From assembly GCA_903901045.1 (NCBI GenBank), contig CAIUPP010000026.1:1-64000 (forward strand): a stretch of DNA of 64,000 bases, written 5' to 3'. Source of the stretch: an uncultured Planctomycetota bacterium (GTDB lineage: Bacteria > Planctomycetota > Brocadiia > CAIUPP01). This document shows positions 1-6,550 of this stretch, in pieces. Each line of letters opens with the position of its first letter. Position 1 is the stretch's first letter. Both the position numbers and the translations under genes were made by a program. A model generated the notes under the pieces. It searched no databases and had not been told where the DNA came from. It worked only from the letters and a program-made list of their open reading frames with translations.

Positions 1-249
1 ACGACTCACGGGGCTGCACCCTGAGGGCGCCGGACTCCACGCCATCCAAAGCGGCGTCGTTGCCGCCGCACTCCACAAACCATCGCGCGCAGCGCGACCC
101 TTGACGCCACAGCCTGCGGCGCTCTTGAGATGCGTTTGCCCTGCTGCCGCGACGGAAAATGCCAAAGACCCGGGGCAAAGCCTGTCGGACTTTCGGCCAA
201 AGAAGTATAATGTCCCTGGAGTAATTTCAGAGGATTAGGGTGGACCCGG

Positions 250-2151
250 ATGGAGAATCAACCCGTCTCTTCCAAAGCGCGCCGCTGGATCGTCAGGGGG
301 GTGGTGCTGTTCGCCCTGCTGATGTTCTCCTGCCTGGGGTACTTCGTCATCTATCGGAACTGGCAGAATACGGAGTGCGAAGCGCAGTACGCCAAGGCCG
401 AGGCTCTTGCGAAGGGGGGGGATGCCGAGCAGGGACTGGCCGAGTACCGCGCCATCGCGGAACGCATGCCCGGCAGGCCGCTCGGGTTGCGCGCCGCAAG
501 CGAGGCGGAGCGGCTCGCCCCGTACGTCGCCTCCGCGCTGGCGCTCAAGCAGAAGGCGGACGCTCTCCTGCGCCAGTCCGAATTCGAGAAGGCCATTCCG
601 GTCTACCAGGATGTGCAGAAACAATTCCCGCTCAGCCGCATGGCCGCCGTGAGCAAAGAAGAGGAGGCGGTCTGCCGCGGCCTGGTCTGCAAGACCGGCC
701 TGGGCCTGGCTCAGAAAGCCGCCTCCGAAAAGCGCTGGCGCGACGTGCTCGGTTTCGCTCAGAAGATGGAGGAGATCGATCCGAGTTTCACCGCTGCGAA
801 GGAAGCGCGCCGCGACGCGCAGTCGCACGTGGACGCGTTCGACGCCTTGATGAAGCAGGCGAAGGCCGCCGCAGGGGCGGGGGACTGGCCCGGCTCCCGC
901 GCTTTCTGTGAGCAGGCGCTGGTCATCATGCCCTCCGACCCCGCCGCGTTCGATGGGCGCGTTGCCGCGATCAGGAACGGCCCCTGTCCCGCGGGGATGG
1001 TGCTGATCCTCCCCGGCTCGTTCACCGTCGGCTCGGCGGAGAGCGACGCCTCCGGCAATTCCGTGCGCGCGCTGGAAAGCCCCGGCTTCTACCTGGATGC
1101 CGCGGAAGTGACCAACGAGCAATACGCCCGTTTCATCGCTGCCGCCAAGCACAAGAGGCCGCCGCAATGGACGGGGAGCGAACTCACGCCCGAGCGGGCC
1201 AAACTGCCGGTCTGCTGCGTCTCATGGAACGACGCCGCCGCTTACGCCGCCTGGGCGGGAAAGCGACTGCCGACGGAAGTGGAATGGGAGCGCGCGGCGC
1301 GCGGCCGCACGGGGCGCATTTACCCCTGGGGGAACGAGTGCACCGGCGCGGAGGCGGTCTTCTCGCGCGGGCCCGCCCCGGCGGGGAGCGTGGCGTCGGA
1401 CCGCACCGAGGAAGGCTGCATGGACCTGGGAGGGAACCTCGCCGAGTGGGTCGCCTTCGAACAGGAGCCGCCTCCCTCGGACAAGGATACCGGCGCGTCG
1501 GTCGTTCCGCGTCCGATCCGCGGCGCCTCATGGGCCGGGGTCGAGACGGGCCGCCCGCAGCGCATCGCGCCGGAGTGCGTCGCCGACAAGCAGTCGAACC
1601 CCGCGCACGTCATCCTCACCGACTCGCCGGGCGTCTTCCTGGAGATACAGGCCCCGGTCGAGGAGGAGTTCTTCTTCAAGGGCATGTCGAGCGAGGTGGC
1701 GGTCTTCGAGCTTCGCAAATGGTTTCCGGAGTACGGGCGCGTGGTGAGTTGCAGCGTGCTGATCAAGGAAGGGCAGGCGATTGCCGGCTCGCGCACGATT
1801 CCCTCCGGCGCCTCCCCGGCGAGCCCCGCCGTCAAGGTGACGCTGGACAGCGGCTGCCGGCTGCTGCGCGTGACGTATGCGGAGAACCAGCGCCCGCGCG
1901 TGGTCTATGCCGATCGCTCCGGGCAGGAGCACGAAATGGCCATTAGCGAACATCCGGAACTGACTCCCCCTCGGAATATGGGACCGGATAGTCCCGCCGC
2001 GCAGCACGGCGCAGGTTCGTTCGGCCAGTTGCTGCGCACGCTCATGGCGGAGCCGCTGTCGGTGGCCGCCCGCGCGTCGAACCGCCGCACCGCGCCGGGG
2101 GATATGCTCTTCTGCAACGTCGGGTTCCGGTGCGCGAAGGACCTGCCGTGA
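250..2151 (+). CDS. Membrane-anchored FGE-sulfatase (formylglycine-generating-enzyme-like) domain protein
   Basis: 633 residues. One N-terminal membrane segment (about residues 15-38) is followed by a helical, TPR-like region (about 40-245). Then comes a formylglycine-generating-enzyme/SUMF1-type domain starting at PAGMVLILPGSF, with VTNEQYARF, LPTEVEWERAARG, YPWGNE, MDLGGNLAEW, RPIRGASW and a final VGFRCA. Proteins of this fold oxidise a sulfatase cysteine or have lost that activity and act as binding domains; no sulfatase gene is nearby. Odd feature: about 170 residues (roughly 430-600) sit between RPIRGASW and the terminal GFR motif, which are normally close together. ATG at 250 is the first in-frame start after the membrane-segment codons. 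The gene converges on the amidohydrolase, with 15 nt between stops. The fold is secure; catalytic function is unknown. Confidence 0.85.
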   Translation: MENQPVSSKARRWIVRGVVLFALLMFSCLGYFVIYRNWQNTECEAQYAKAEALAKGGDAEQGLAEYRAIAERMPGRPLGLRAASEAERLAPYVASALALKQKADALLRQSEFEKAIPVYQDVQKQFPLSRMAAVSKEEEAVCRGLVCKTGLGLAQKAASEKRWRDVLGFAQKMEEIDPSFTAAKEARRDAQSHVDAFDALMKQAKAAAGAGDWPGSRAFCEQALVIMPSDPAAFDGRVAAIRNGPCPAGMVLILPGSFTVGSAESDASGNSVRALESPGFYLDAAEVTNEQYARFIAAAKHKRPPQWTGSELTPERAKLPVCCVSWNDAAAYAAWAGKRLPTEVEWERAARGRTGRIYPWGNECTGAEAVFSRGPAPAGSVASDRTEEGCMDLGGNLAEWVAFEQEPPPSDKDTGASVVPRPIRGASWAGVETGRPQRIAPECVADKQSNPAHVILTDSPGVFLEIQAPVEEEFFFKGMSSEVAVFELRKWFPEYGRVVSCSVLIKEGQAIAGSRTIPSGASPASPAVKVTLDSGCRLLRVTYAENQRPRVVYADRSGQEHEMAISEHPELTPPRNMGPDSPAAQHGAGSFGQLLRTLMAEPLSVAARASNRRTAPGDMLFCNVGFRCAKDLP

Positions 2152-2166
2152 GGGACGCTGAATCCG

Positions 2167-3735
2167 TTAGCCCCGAAGGATTTTCCCCGGCCGCGCGCTT
2201 GTCACCTTGCCGCCTTCAATCACCGGCGTTCCGTTGACCAGCAGATGCCGCACGCCGCGCGATAATTGGAATGGCGCGTCGTAGGTGGCTGCGTCGGCAA
2301 TCTCCTTCGGGTCGAACACGACGATGTCCGCGTGGCAACCGGGGCGCAGCAGACCGCGCTCCTTGAGGCCGAAGCGTTGCGCCGGCAGGCTCGTCAGCCG
2401 CGCGATCCCCTCCGCCAGCGGCATCACCTTCCGGTTGAGCACGTACTCCCTCAGGAATCGCGCGCTGGAGCCGAACGCGCGCGGGTGCGGCTTTCCCTCC
2501 GCCGTCGGCCCGGTCAGGCTGCGCGCCGAGGAATCCGACCCGATGCTGACGAACGGCCAGCCCAGGATGCGCGCGAGGTTGTCCTCCGACATTTCGAAGA
2601 AGATCGCGGAGACATCCATCTTCGCCCGCCGTAGTAACTCCGCGGCCGCCTCGAACGGCTCCACCCCCAGCCGTTCCCCCGCCTGCGCCAGATTCAGCCC
2701 CTCGAATTCCTTCGCCCCTCCGGTCGCCACCGAAATGACGATCTTGTCCCAAAGCAGCCTGCGCTGCGAGCGCAGCGCCTCGGCTTTCAATTGCGCCAGC
2801 GTGCGGCGGTTGCGCAGCCGCTTCAGCGCCGCCTCGCCGCCGCCGGCCATCAGCCGGTCGGGGAAGATGGTGTACAGCTCCGTCATTGCGGCGGTGTAGG
2901 GGTAGCGGTCGGCGGTGACATCCATTCCACTGCGGCGCGCCTCGAACAGCCTGCGCTCCAGCGCGTCGATCTTCCACCAGTTCGACCGCCCGAAGGTCTT
3001 GACGTGGCTGACATGCAGCGGCGCGCGGCCGCGGCGGCAGATGGAGAGCGCCTCTTCGAGCGATTGCAGCAGGCGGCGTCCCTCGTTTCGCATGTGGGTG
3101 CAGTAGGGGCGGTCCTTCAGGTGGCGGCAGAGGCCGGCCAGTTCCGCCGTTCCCGCGAAGCAGCCCGGTGGGTAGCAGAGCCCGCTGCTCAAGCCCAGCG
3201 CGCCTTGTTCGAGCGATTCCTGAAGCAGCCGCTCCATGCGCTGCTGCTCATGGGCGGTGGCGGGACGCGGCTCATAACCGACCACCGCGCCTCGGAGCGC
3301 GCCGTGCCCGACCAGGAAGCCGCGGTTGATTGCGCTGCCATCCCTCTCGACGCGCGCGAAATAGCCGGCCGCATCGGTCCAATCCGCCTTGATCCGCCGC
3401 GCCGCAAGTTCCCTGCGGTGCGCCTCGCCCACCGCGCCGATCAGCGGGAAGAGAGAGAGTCCGCAGGTGCCGTTGACCTCGCTGGTCACGCCGTCGCGCA
3501 GGCGTCCCTCGGCGCGACTGTCCAGCAGGGCGTTGGTGTCGCTGTGGGAGTGCGCGTCGATGAACCCCGGCGTCACCATCATGCCGTCCGCGTCCAGAAT
3601 GCGCGCACCCGGCGCCTTCAGCCCCGCGCCGATGCGCGCGATGCGCCCGCGCTCGACCAGCAGGTCCGCGCGGACCGCCTTTGACCTGGGGGAGCCGTCC
3701 AGCACCATCCCGTTTCGTATCAGCAGAGCGGCCAT
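2167..3735 (-). CDS. N-acyl-D-amino-acid deacylase (D-aminoacylase) family amidohydrolase
   Basis: 522 residues, the usual size for the D-aminoacylase branch of the metal-dependent amidohydrolases, which hydrolyse N-acyl-D-amino acids in the cytoplasm. Visible metal and active-site motifs: DAHSHSD (His62, His64), the GTCGLS cysteine (Cys91) that bridges metals in this family, THMRNEG (His214), HVSHVKTFG (His241/His244), ADRYPYTA and GSDSS (Asp401). The N-terminal beta segment and the C-terminal HADIVVFDP strand complete the typical small beta-sandwich. ATG at 3735 has an AGAGGA ribosome site upstream on the minus strand. It stands alone and is convergent with the preceding gene. Substrate cannot be told apart from N-acyl-D-glutamate or dihydropyrimidinase-like relatives. 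Confidence 0.9.
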   Translation of the reverse strand: MAALLIRNGMVLDGSPRSKAVRADLLVERGRIARIGAGLKAPGARILDADGMMVTPGFIDAHSHSDTNALLDSRAEGRLRDGVTSEVNGTCGLSLFPLIGAVGEAHRRELAARRIKADWTDAAGYFARVERDGSAINRGFLVGHGALRGAVVGYEPRPATAHEQQRMERLLQESLEQGALGLSSGLCYPPGCFAGTAELAGLCRHLKDRPYCTHMRNEGRRLLQSLEEALSICRRGRAPLHVSHVKTFGRSNWWKIDALERRLFEARRSGMDVTADRYPYTAAMTELYTIFPDRLMAGGGEAALKRLRNRRTLAQLKAEALRSQRRLLWDKIVISVATGGAKEFEGLNLAQAGERLGVEPFEAAAELLRRAKMDVSAIFFEMSEDNLARILGWPFVSIGSDSSARSLTGPTAEGKPHPRAFGSSARFLREYVLNRKVMPLAEGIARLTSLPAQRFGLKERGLLRPGCHADIVVFDPKEIADAATYDAPFQLSRGVRHLLVNGTPVIEGGKVTSARPGKILRG

Positions 3736-3810
3736 GCGGTGATCCTCTTGGCGGAGAACGTTTGTTGCGATGGAAGGATTATATCCGGGAGGGGAGGGAG
3801 GGGCAAAAGG

Positions 3811-3893
3811 GAGATTGGGAAATTAGGAGATTAGGTAATTGGGGTCGTTGTTAATCTCCCAATCTCCTAATTTCCCAATTACCCAATCTCCCC
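3811..3893. repeat. Octamer tandem repeat facing its own inverted copy
   Basis: Four 8-bp units of form (A/T)(G/A)ATT(A/G)GG run from 3812 to 3843 (AGATTGGG, AAATTAGG, AGATTAGG, TAATTGGG). After a short AT/GC spacer, five complementary units (CCCAATCT type) run from 3850 to 3889. The whole can fold into one long stem about 35 bp per arm. It lies between the amidohydrolase start and the promoter of the next gene. Origin unknown; compare the 7-bp AATCNNN tract at 4351-4389. Confidence 0.85.
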
Positions 3894-3896
3894 TCC

Positions 3897-3924
3897 TTGA
3901 CATCCCGGCGCGCTCCGTTAGACT
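3897..3924 (+). promoter_or_regulatory. Sigma70-type promoter for the coiled-coil gene
   Basis: Perfect -35 TTGACA at 3897-3902, 16-bp spacer, -10 TAGACT at 3919-3924. The downstream ATG is 48 bp away. Confidence 0.6.
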
Positions 3925-3971
3925 AGAAGCGGTTCAAGGCCACGCGGCACTCACACGAACGAGGGACAGGC

Positions 3972-4298
3972 ATGAGCGACGACATTTTTGAAACGATTTC
4001 GCGGCTGGAGAAACGCGCCGGGGAGACCGTGGAACGCGCCAAGCAGCAGGCGCGGCAGATGCGCGCCGAGGTGGAGCGCAAGCTCATGGCGCTCGCCGAC
4101 GAACTCGAGCGCGAACACGGCATGAAGCGCGCCGATATCGAGCGCGAACTGACCCGCCGCCGCGCGCAGATTCTCCGCGAGTTCGAAACCCGCATGAGCG
4201 CCAGCCTGGCCCGTCTGGACGACGTCAAGCGCAAGGAAGTGGGCCCCGTCGTTGCGCACGTTATCCGCGCCTTCATGGAATACACGCACGGCGATTGA
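3972..4298 (+). CDS. Small coiled-coil protein, possibly V/A-type ATPase peripheral-stalk-like
   Basis: 108 residues, almost entirely charged heptad-rich helix (residues about 5-90, Glu/Arg/Lys/Ala), ending in a less charged segment VGPVVAHVIRAFMEYTHGD. No signal peptide or membrane segment. Composition and length resemble peripheral-stalk subunits G/H or E of V/A-type ATPases or F-type subunit b fragments, but no other ATPase subunit gene is present, so the assignment is only by resemblance. It has its own promoter (3897-3924) and stands alone; start ATG 3972. Confidence 0.6.
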   Translation: MSDDIFETISRLEKRAGETVERAKQQARQMRAEVERKLMALADELEREHGMKRADIERELTRRRAQILREFETRMSASLARLDDVKRKEVGPVVAHVIRAFMEYTHGD

Positions 4299-4350
4299 AC
4301 TTCAATCTATTCCGAGTCGCCGGCATTCGTGCGCTACGAAGCGCCGTTCC

Positions 4351-4389
4351 AATCCCACATCGCCAATCGGTAATCAGTAATCTGCAATC
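4351..4389. repeat. AATCNNN heptamer repeat in a 308-bp intergenic region
   Basis: AATC recurs at 4351, 4365, 4372, 4379 and 4386, that is at multiples of 7 bp. The intergenic stretch 4299-4606 also holds the promoter at 4409 and a TCAACC-tat-GGTTGA hairpin (4456-4470) followed by AAGGAGG. No convincing gene was seen in it. Confidence 0.7.
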
Positions 4390-4408
4390 GCCGTCCCCCG
4401 CCGTCCCC

Positions 4409-4437
4409 TTGACTCGCCCGCCAACCTGGGCTGAAAT
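4409..4437 (+). promoter_or_regulatory. Candidate promoter for the Cys-rich peptide / radical SAM operon
   Basis: TTGACT (4409-4414), 17-bp spacer, TGAAAT (4432-4437). The predicted leader of about 160 nt contains a perfect 6-bp stem-loop at 4456-4470. Confidence 0.5.
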
Positions 4438-4606
4438 GAATTGAAATAGTCTGCGTCAACCTATGGTTGAAAGGAGGTGGAGCCGGGGGGATGCCGTTGG
4501 CTGCGTCTGTCACTGTTCTGAACCGATTTGCCGCCGTTGGGCAGGCGGGGAGCGCCGGCGTTGGGGCCGCGCGCTTTGAAAGCCTCTGGTGACTGAAAGG
4601 AAAGAC

Positions 4607-4810
4607 ATGAAGAAGCGCATGCTGAAGAAGACTCTCGCGGGCGTGAGCATTGCGGGCCTGGTTCTGACCGGCGCGCTGGGCATGGGCGGCTGCAAGAGCA
4701 GTTGCGGCGGCTCCTGCAAGGGCGGTTCCTGCAAGGGAAGTTCCTCCTGCACGGGGAGCTCGCAGTCGCAGCCCAAGACGGATGATTCCAAGAGCACGAT
4801 GCAGAAGTGA
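4607..4810 (+). CDS. Cys-rich small peptide, candidate RiPP precursor of the SbtA (selenobiotic) type
   Basis: 67 residues from ATG 4607, which has AAGGAA 5 nt upstream; a GTG at 4589 would add six residues and has no ribosome site. Residues 1-28 look like a lipoprotein-style hydrophobic leader (MKKRMLKKTLAGVSIAGLVL...) ending GMGGC. The rest is a Gly/Ser/Lys core with five cysteines at 29, 33, 37, 42 and 48, then a Ser/Gln/Lys tail. A leader with KKxLAGxSIAGL, a lipobox-like GC and a Gly/Ser/Cys core is what I recall for precursors acted on by SbtM-type radical SAM maturases, some of which carry selenocysteine. No in-frame TGA lies inside this one. The next gene is a radical SAM/SPASM protein 65 bp downstream. 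The alternative reading is a simple small lipoprotein. Confidence 0.75.
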   Translation: MKKRMLKKTLAGVSIAGLVLTGALGMGGCKSSCGGSCKGGSCKGSSSCTGSSQSQPKTDDSKSTMQK

Positions 4811-4824
4811 TCCGGCTCTCGACG

Positions 4825-4855
4825 CGGGACGGCTCGGCCTAGCCGGGCCGTCCCG
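4825..4855 (+). terminator. Strong hairpin between peptide and maturase genes
   Basis: CGGGACGGC pairs perfectly with GCCGTCCCG, with an inner CGGC-cta-GCCG stem. No T-run follows, so partial termination or mRNA stabilisation is more likely than full termination. Such hairpins commonly set a high precursor-to-maturase ratio. Confidence 0.6.
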
Positions 4856-4875
4856 AGGTCGTTTCTGGAGGCGCA

Positions 4876-6429
4876 TTGAACCTGAACGAAATCTACCCGA
4901 CGTGCCGCGCTCTCCTGGATTCGGGAGAATGGCGGCGCGCGAGCGCGGCTCTGGCGAAGGAGACCGGCCCCGAGGGGGTGGCCGGCATACCGGAGTTGCC
5001 GGAATTCCTCCCCGATCTGGCGAGGTTGGAATGGACGATGCACCGCGTCGCGACGGAGGCCGCGCCGTTCGGCGAGGTGGTTGCGCTGGAGGCCAACCCC
5101 ACCCTGGAGGCGCTGCACCTTTCATGGAAACTCTGCGCGACGGTCGCCTCGCGCGGGAAAGTTCCGCCGGAGCGCGGCGAAGAATGGGCGCTCGTCTGGC
5201 GTGACCCCGTGACCGGCGAAACTTCCCTGTCCGCCGCCACCGGCGACGACCTGCTGGCGATCAAGGTGGTGGTGGAGGATATCCCGTATGCGCAGGCGGC
5301 CGTCGCGGGGCGCATCCCCACGGCGGCGGTGGACATGGCCGTTCGCCGCGCCGCGGCGCGGGGGCTGCTGCTGGCCCCGCCATCGCGCATCCGCCGCGAC
5401 ACGGCGTTGCTCCCGCAGGGGAAGCGCACGCCGGAGGAGTTCGTCGCCGCGCGCAGCTTCGTCTTGCAATGGCACATCACCCACGCCTGCGATCTGCACT
5501 GCCGGCACTGTTACGACCGCAGCAACCGCGCCGCCGTGACCGTGGAGCAGGCCCGGCGGGTGCTCGACCAGTTGGGCGATTTCTGCGCCAGGCGCGGCGT
5601 GGCCGGGCATGTCTGCCTCACCGGCGGCAACCCGCTGCTGCACCCCGGCTTTCTCGATATCTACCGCGAGTCGGCGCAGCGCGGTTTCACCCTTTCCATC
5701 CTCGGAAACGCCGCGCCGCGCGAACGGGTCGAGCCGCTTTGCGGCATCCTCCGCCCCGACATGTACCAGGTGAGTCTGGAGGGGCTGCGCGAGCACAACG
5801 ACCATATTCGCGGCGCGGGGTACTTCGACCGCGTGATGCTCTTTCTGGACGTGCTGCGCGAGTTGGGAATCCCGTCCGCCGTGATGCTCACCCTGACTCG
5901 CGACAACCTCGACCAGGTCCTCCCGCTGGCGGAACTGCTGCGCGGCAAGACGGACTTCTTCACGTACAACCGGCTCTCCCCGGTGGGGGAGGGGGCGGCG
6001 CTGCAACTTCCCTCGCGGGAGGAATATGCCGGCTTTGTGCAGCAGTACGTGGAGGCGGCGCAGAAGAACCCGATCATGGGTTACAAGGACAACTTGATCG
6101 GCATCGAGCTGCGGCGGCGGGGGCTGGAGCCGTTCGGGGGGTGCTGCGGCTTCGGCTGCGGGGCGGGGTTCAACTTCCTGGCGCTGCTGCCCGACGGCGA
6201 GGCGCATGCCTGCCGCAAGTTCCCCTCCCCCATCGGCAACGTGCTGACGCAGGGGATCGCTGCGGTGTACGACGGCGAGGAGGCGGCGCGCTATCGCGCC
6301 GGGGCGGCCGCCTGCGCCGCGTGCGACCTGCGCGCCGTCTGCGGCGGATGCCTCGCGATCACGCGCGGCCACGGACTCGACCCCTTCCGCGACCGCGACC
6401 CGCATTGTTCCCTGGTCGGGACGGCGTGA
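4876..6429 (+). CDS. Radical SAM/SPASM peptide maturase, probably SbtM-like
   Basis: 517 residues. The N-terminal 190 residues are a helical region without a recognised motif. Then comes a radical SAM core: WHITHACDLHCRHCYD, with the 4Fe-4S ligands Cys205, Cys209 and Cys212, then the SAM-contact LTGGNP and a TIM-barrel body. The C-terminal part is cysteine-rich (GGCCGFGCGAG, ACRKF, CAACDLRAVCGGC, PHC), as expected for a SPASM/twitch domain binding auxiliary clusters. These enzymes modify ribosomal peptides by thioether, oxazole/thiazole or related chemistry. TTG 4876 is the preferred start, with GGAGG 5 nt upstream. Its partner is very likely the Cys-rich peptide just upstream. The radical SAM call is secure; the SbtM assignment rests on context and recall of the family. 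Confidence 0.85.
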   Translation: MNLNEIYPTCRALLDSGEWRRASAALAKETGPEGVAGIPELPEFLPDLARLEWTMHRVATEAAPFGEVVALEANPTLEALHLSWKLCATVASRGKVPPERGEEWALVWRDPVTGETSLSAATGDDLLAIKVVVEDIPYAQAAVAGRIPTAAVDMAVRRAAARGLLLAPPSRIRRDTALLPQGKRTPEEFVAARSFVLQWHITHACDLHCRHCYDRSNRAAVTVEQARRVLDQLGDFCARRGVAGHVCLTGGNPLLHPGFLDIYRESAQRGFTLSILGNAAPRERVEPLCGILRPDMYQVSLEGLREHNDHIRGAGYFDRVMLFLDVLRELGIPSAVMLTLTRDNLDQVLPLAELLRGKTDFFTYNRLSPVGEGAALQLPSREEYAGFVQQYVEAAQKNPIMGYKDNLIGIELRRRGLEPFGGCCGFGCGAGFNFLALLPDGEAHACRKFPSPIGNVLTQGIAAVYDGEEAARYRAGAAACAACDLRAVCGGCLAITRGHGLDPFRDRDPHCSLVGTA

Positions 6430-6550
6430 AGGGGACGCCCGCAGCGGCTTTCACCACGGCTGAAGTGGCATTGCTTCTTTTGCCTTTGGCCCGCCGCCCC
6501 GTGTAAAATCACACCCAGTGTGGGCGCTGAAAGCGAGAGAGTCCTCGACT

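Noticed and set aside
1-249. A gene or strong promoter at the left edge
   Set aside because: A TATAAT at 206-211 lacks a good -35, and the open frames in this stretch show no family features.
4525-4546. Third copy of the two-hairpin element (GCCGCCGTTGGGCAGG)
   Set aside because: Only about 13 bp match the complement of hairpin 2 and the stems are not preserved.
4491-4592. 33-codon reading frame upstream of the Cys-rich peptide (MPLAASVTVLNRF...)
   Set aside because: AAGGAGG is 13 nt away from its ATG and there is no homology; a leader peptide cannot be excluded but is unsupported.
4808-4810. TGA of the Cys-rich peptide as a selenocysteine codon
   Set aside because: Readthrough would continue into the GC-rich hairpin without a peptide-like core, and no SECIS-like feature adjacent to the codon is convincing.
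6479-6509. Promoter TTTGCC ... TAAAAT before the MFS-HEAT gene
   Set aside because: The spacer is 19 bp and the -35 is weak; not strong enough to list.
6518-6550. GTG 6518 as the MFS-HEAT start
   Set aside because: No ribosome site, and it adds a non-conserved 11-residue segment; ATG 6551 is preferred.
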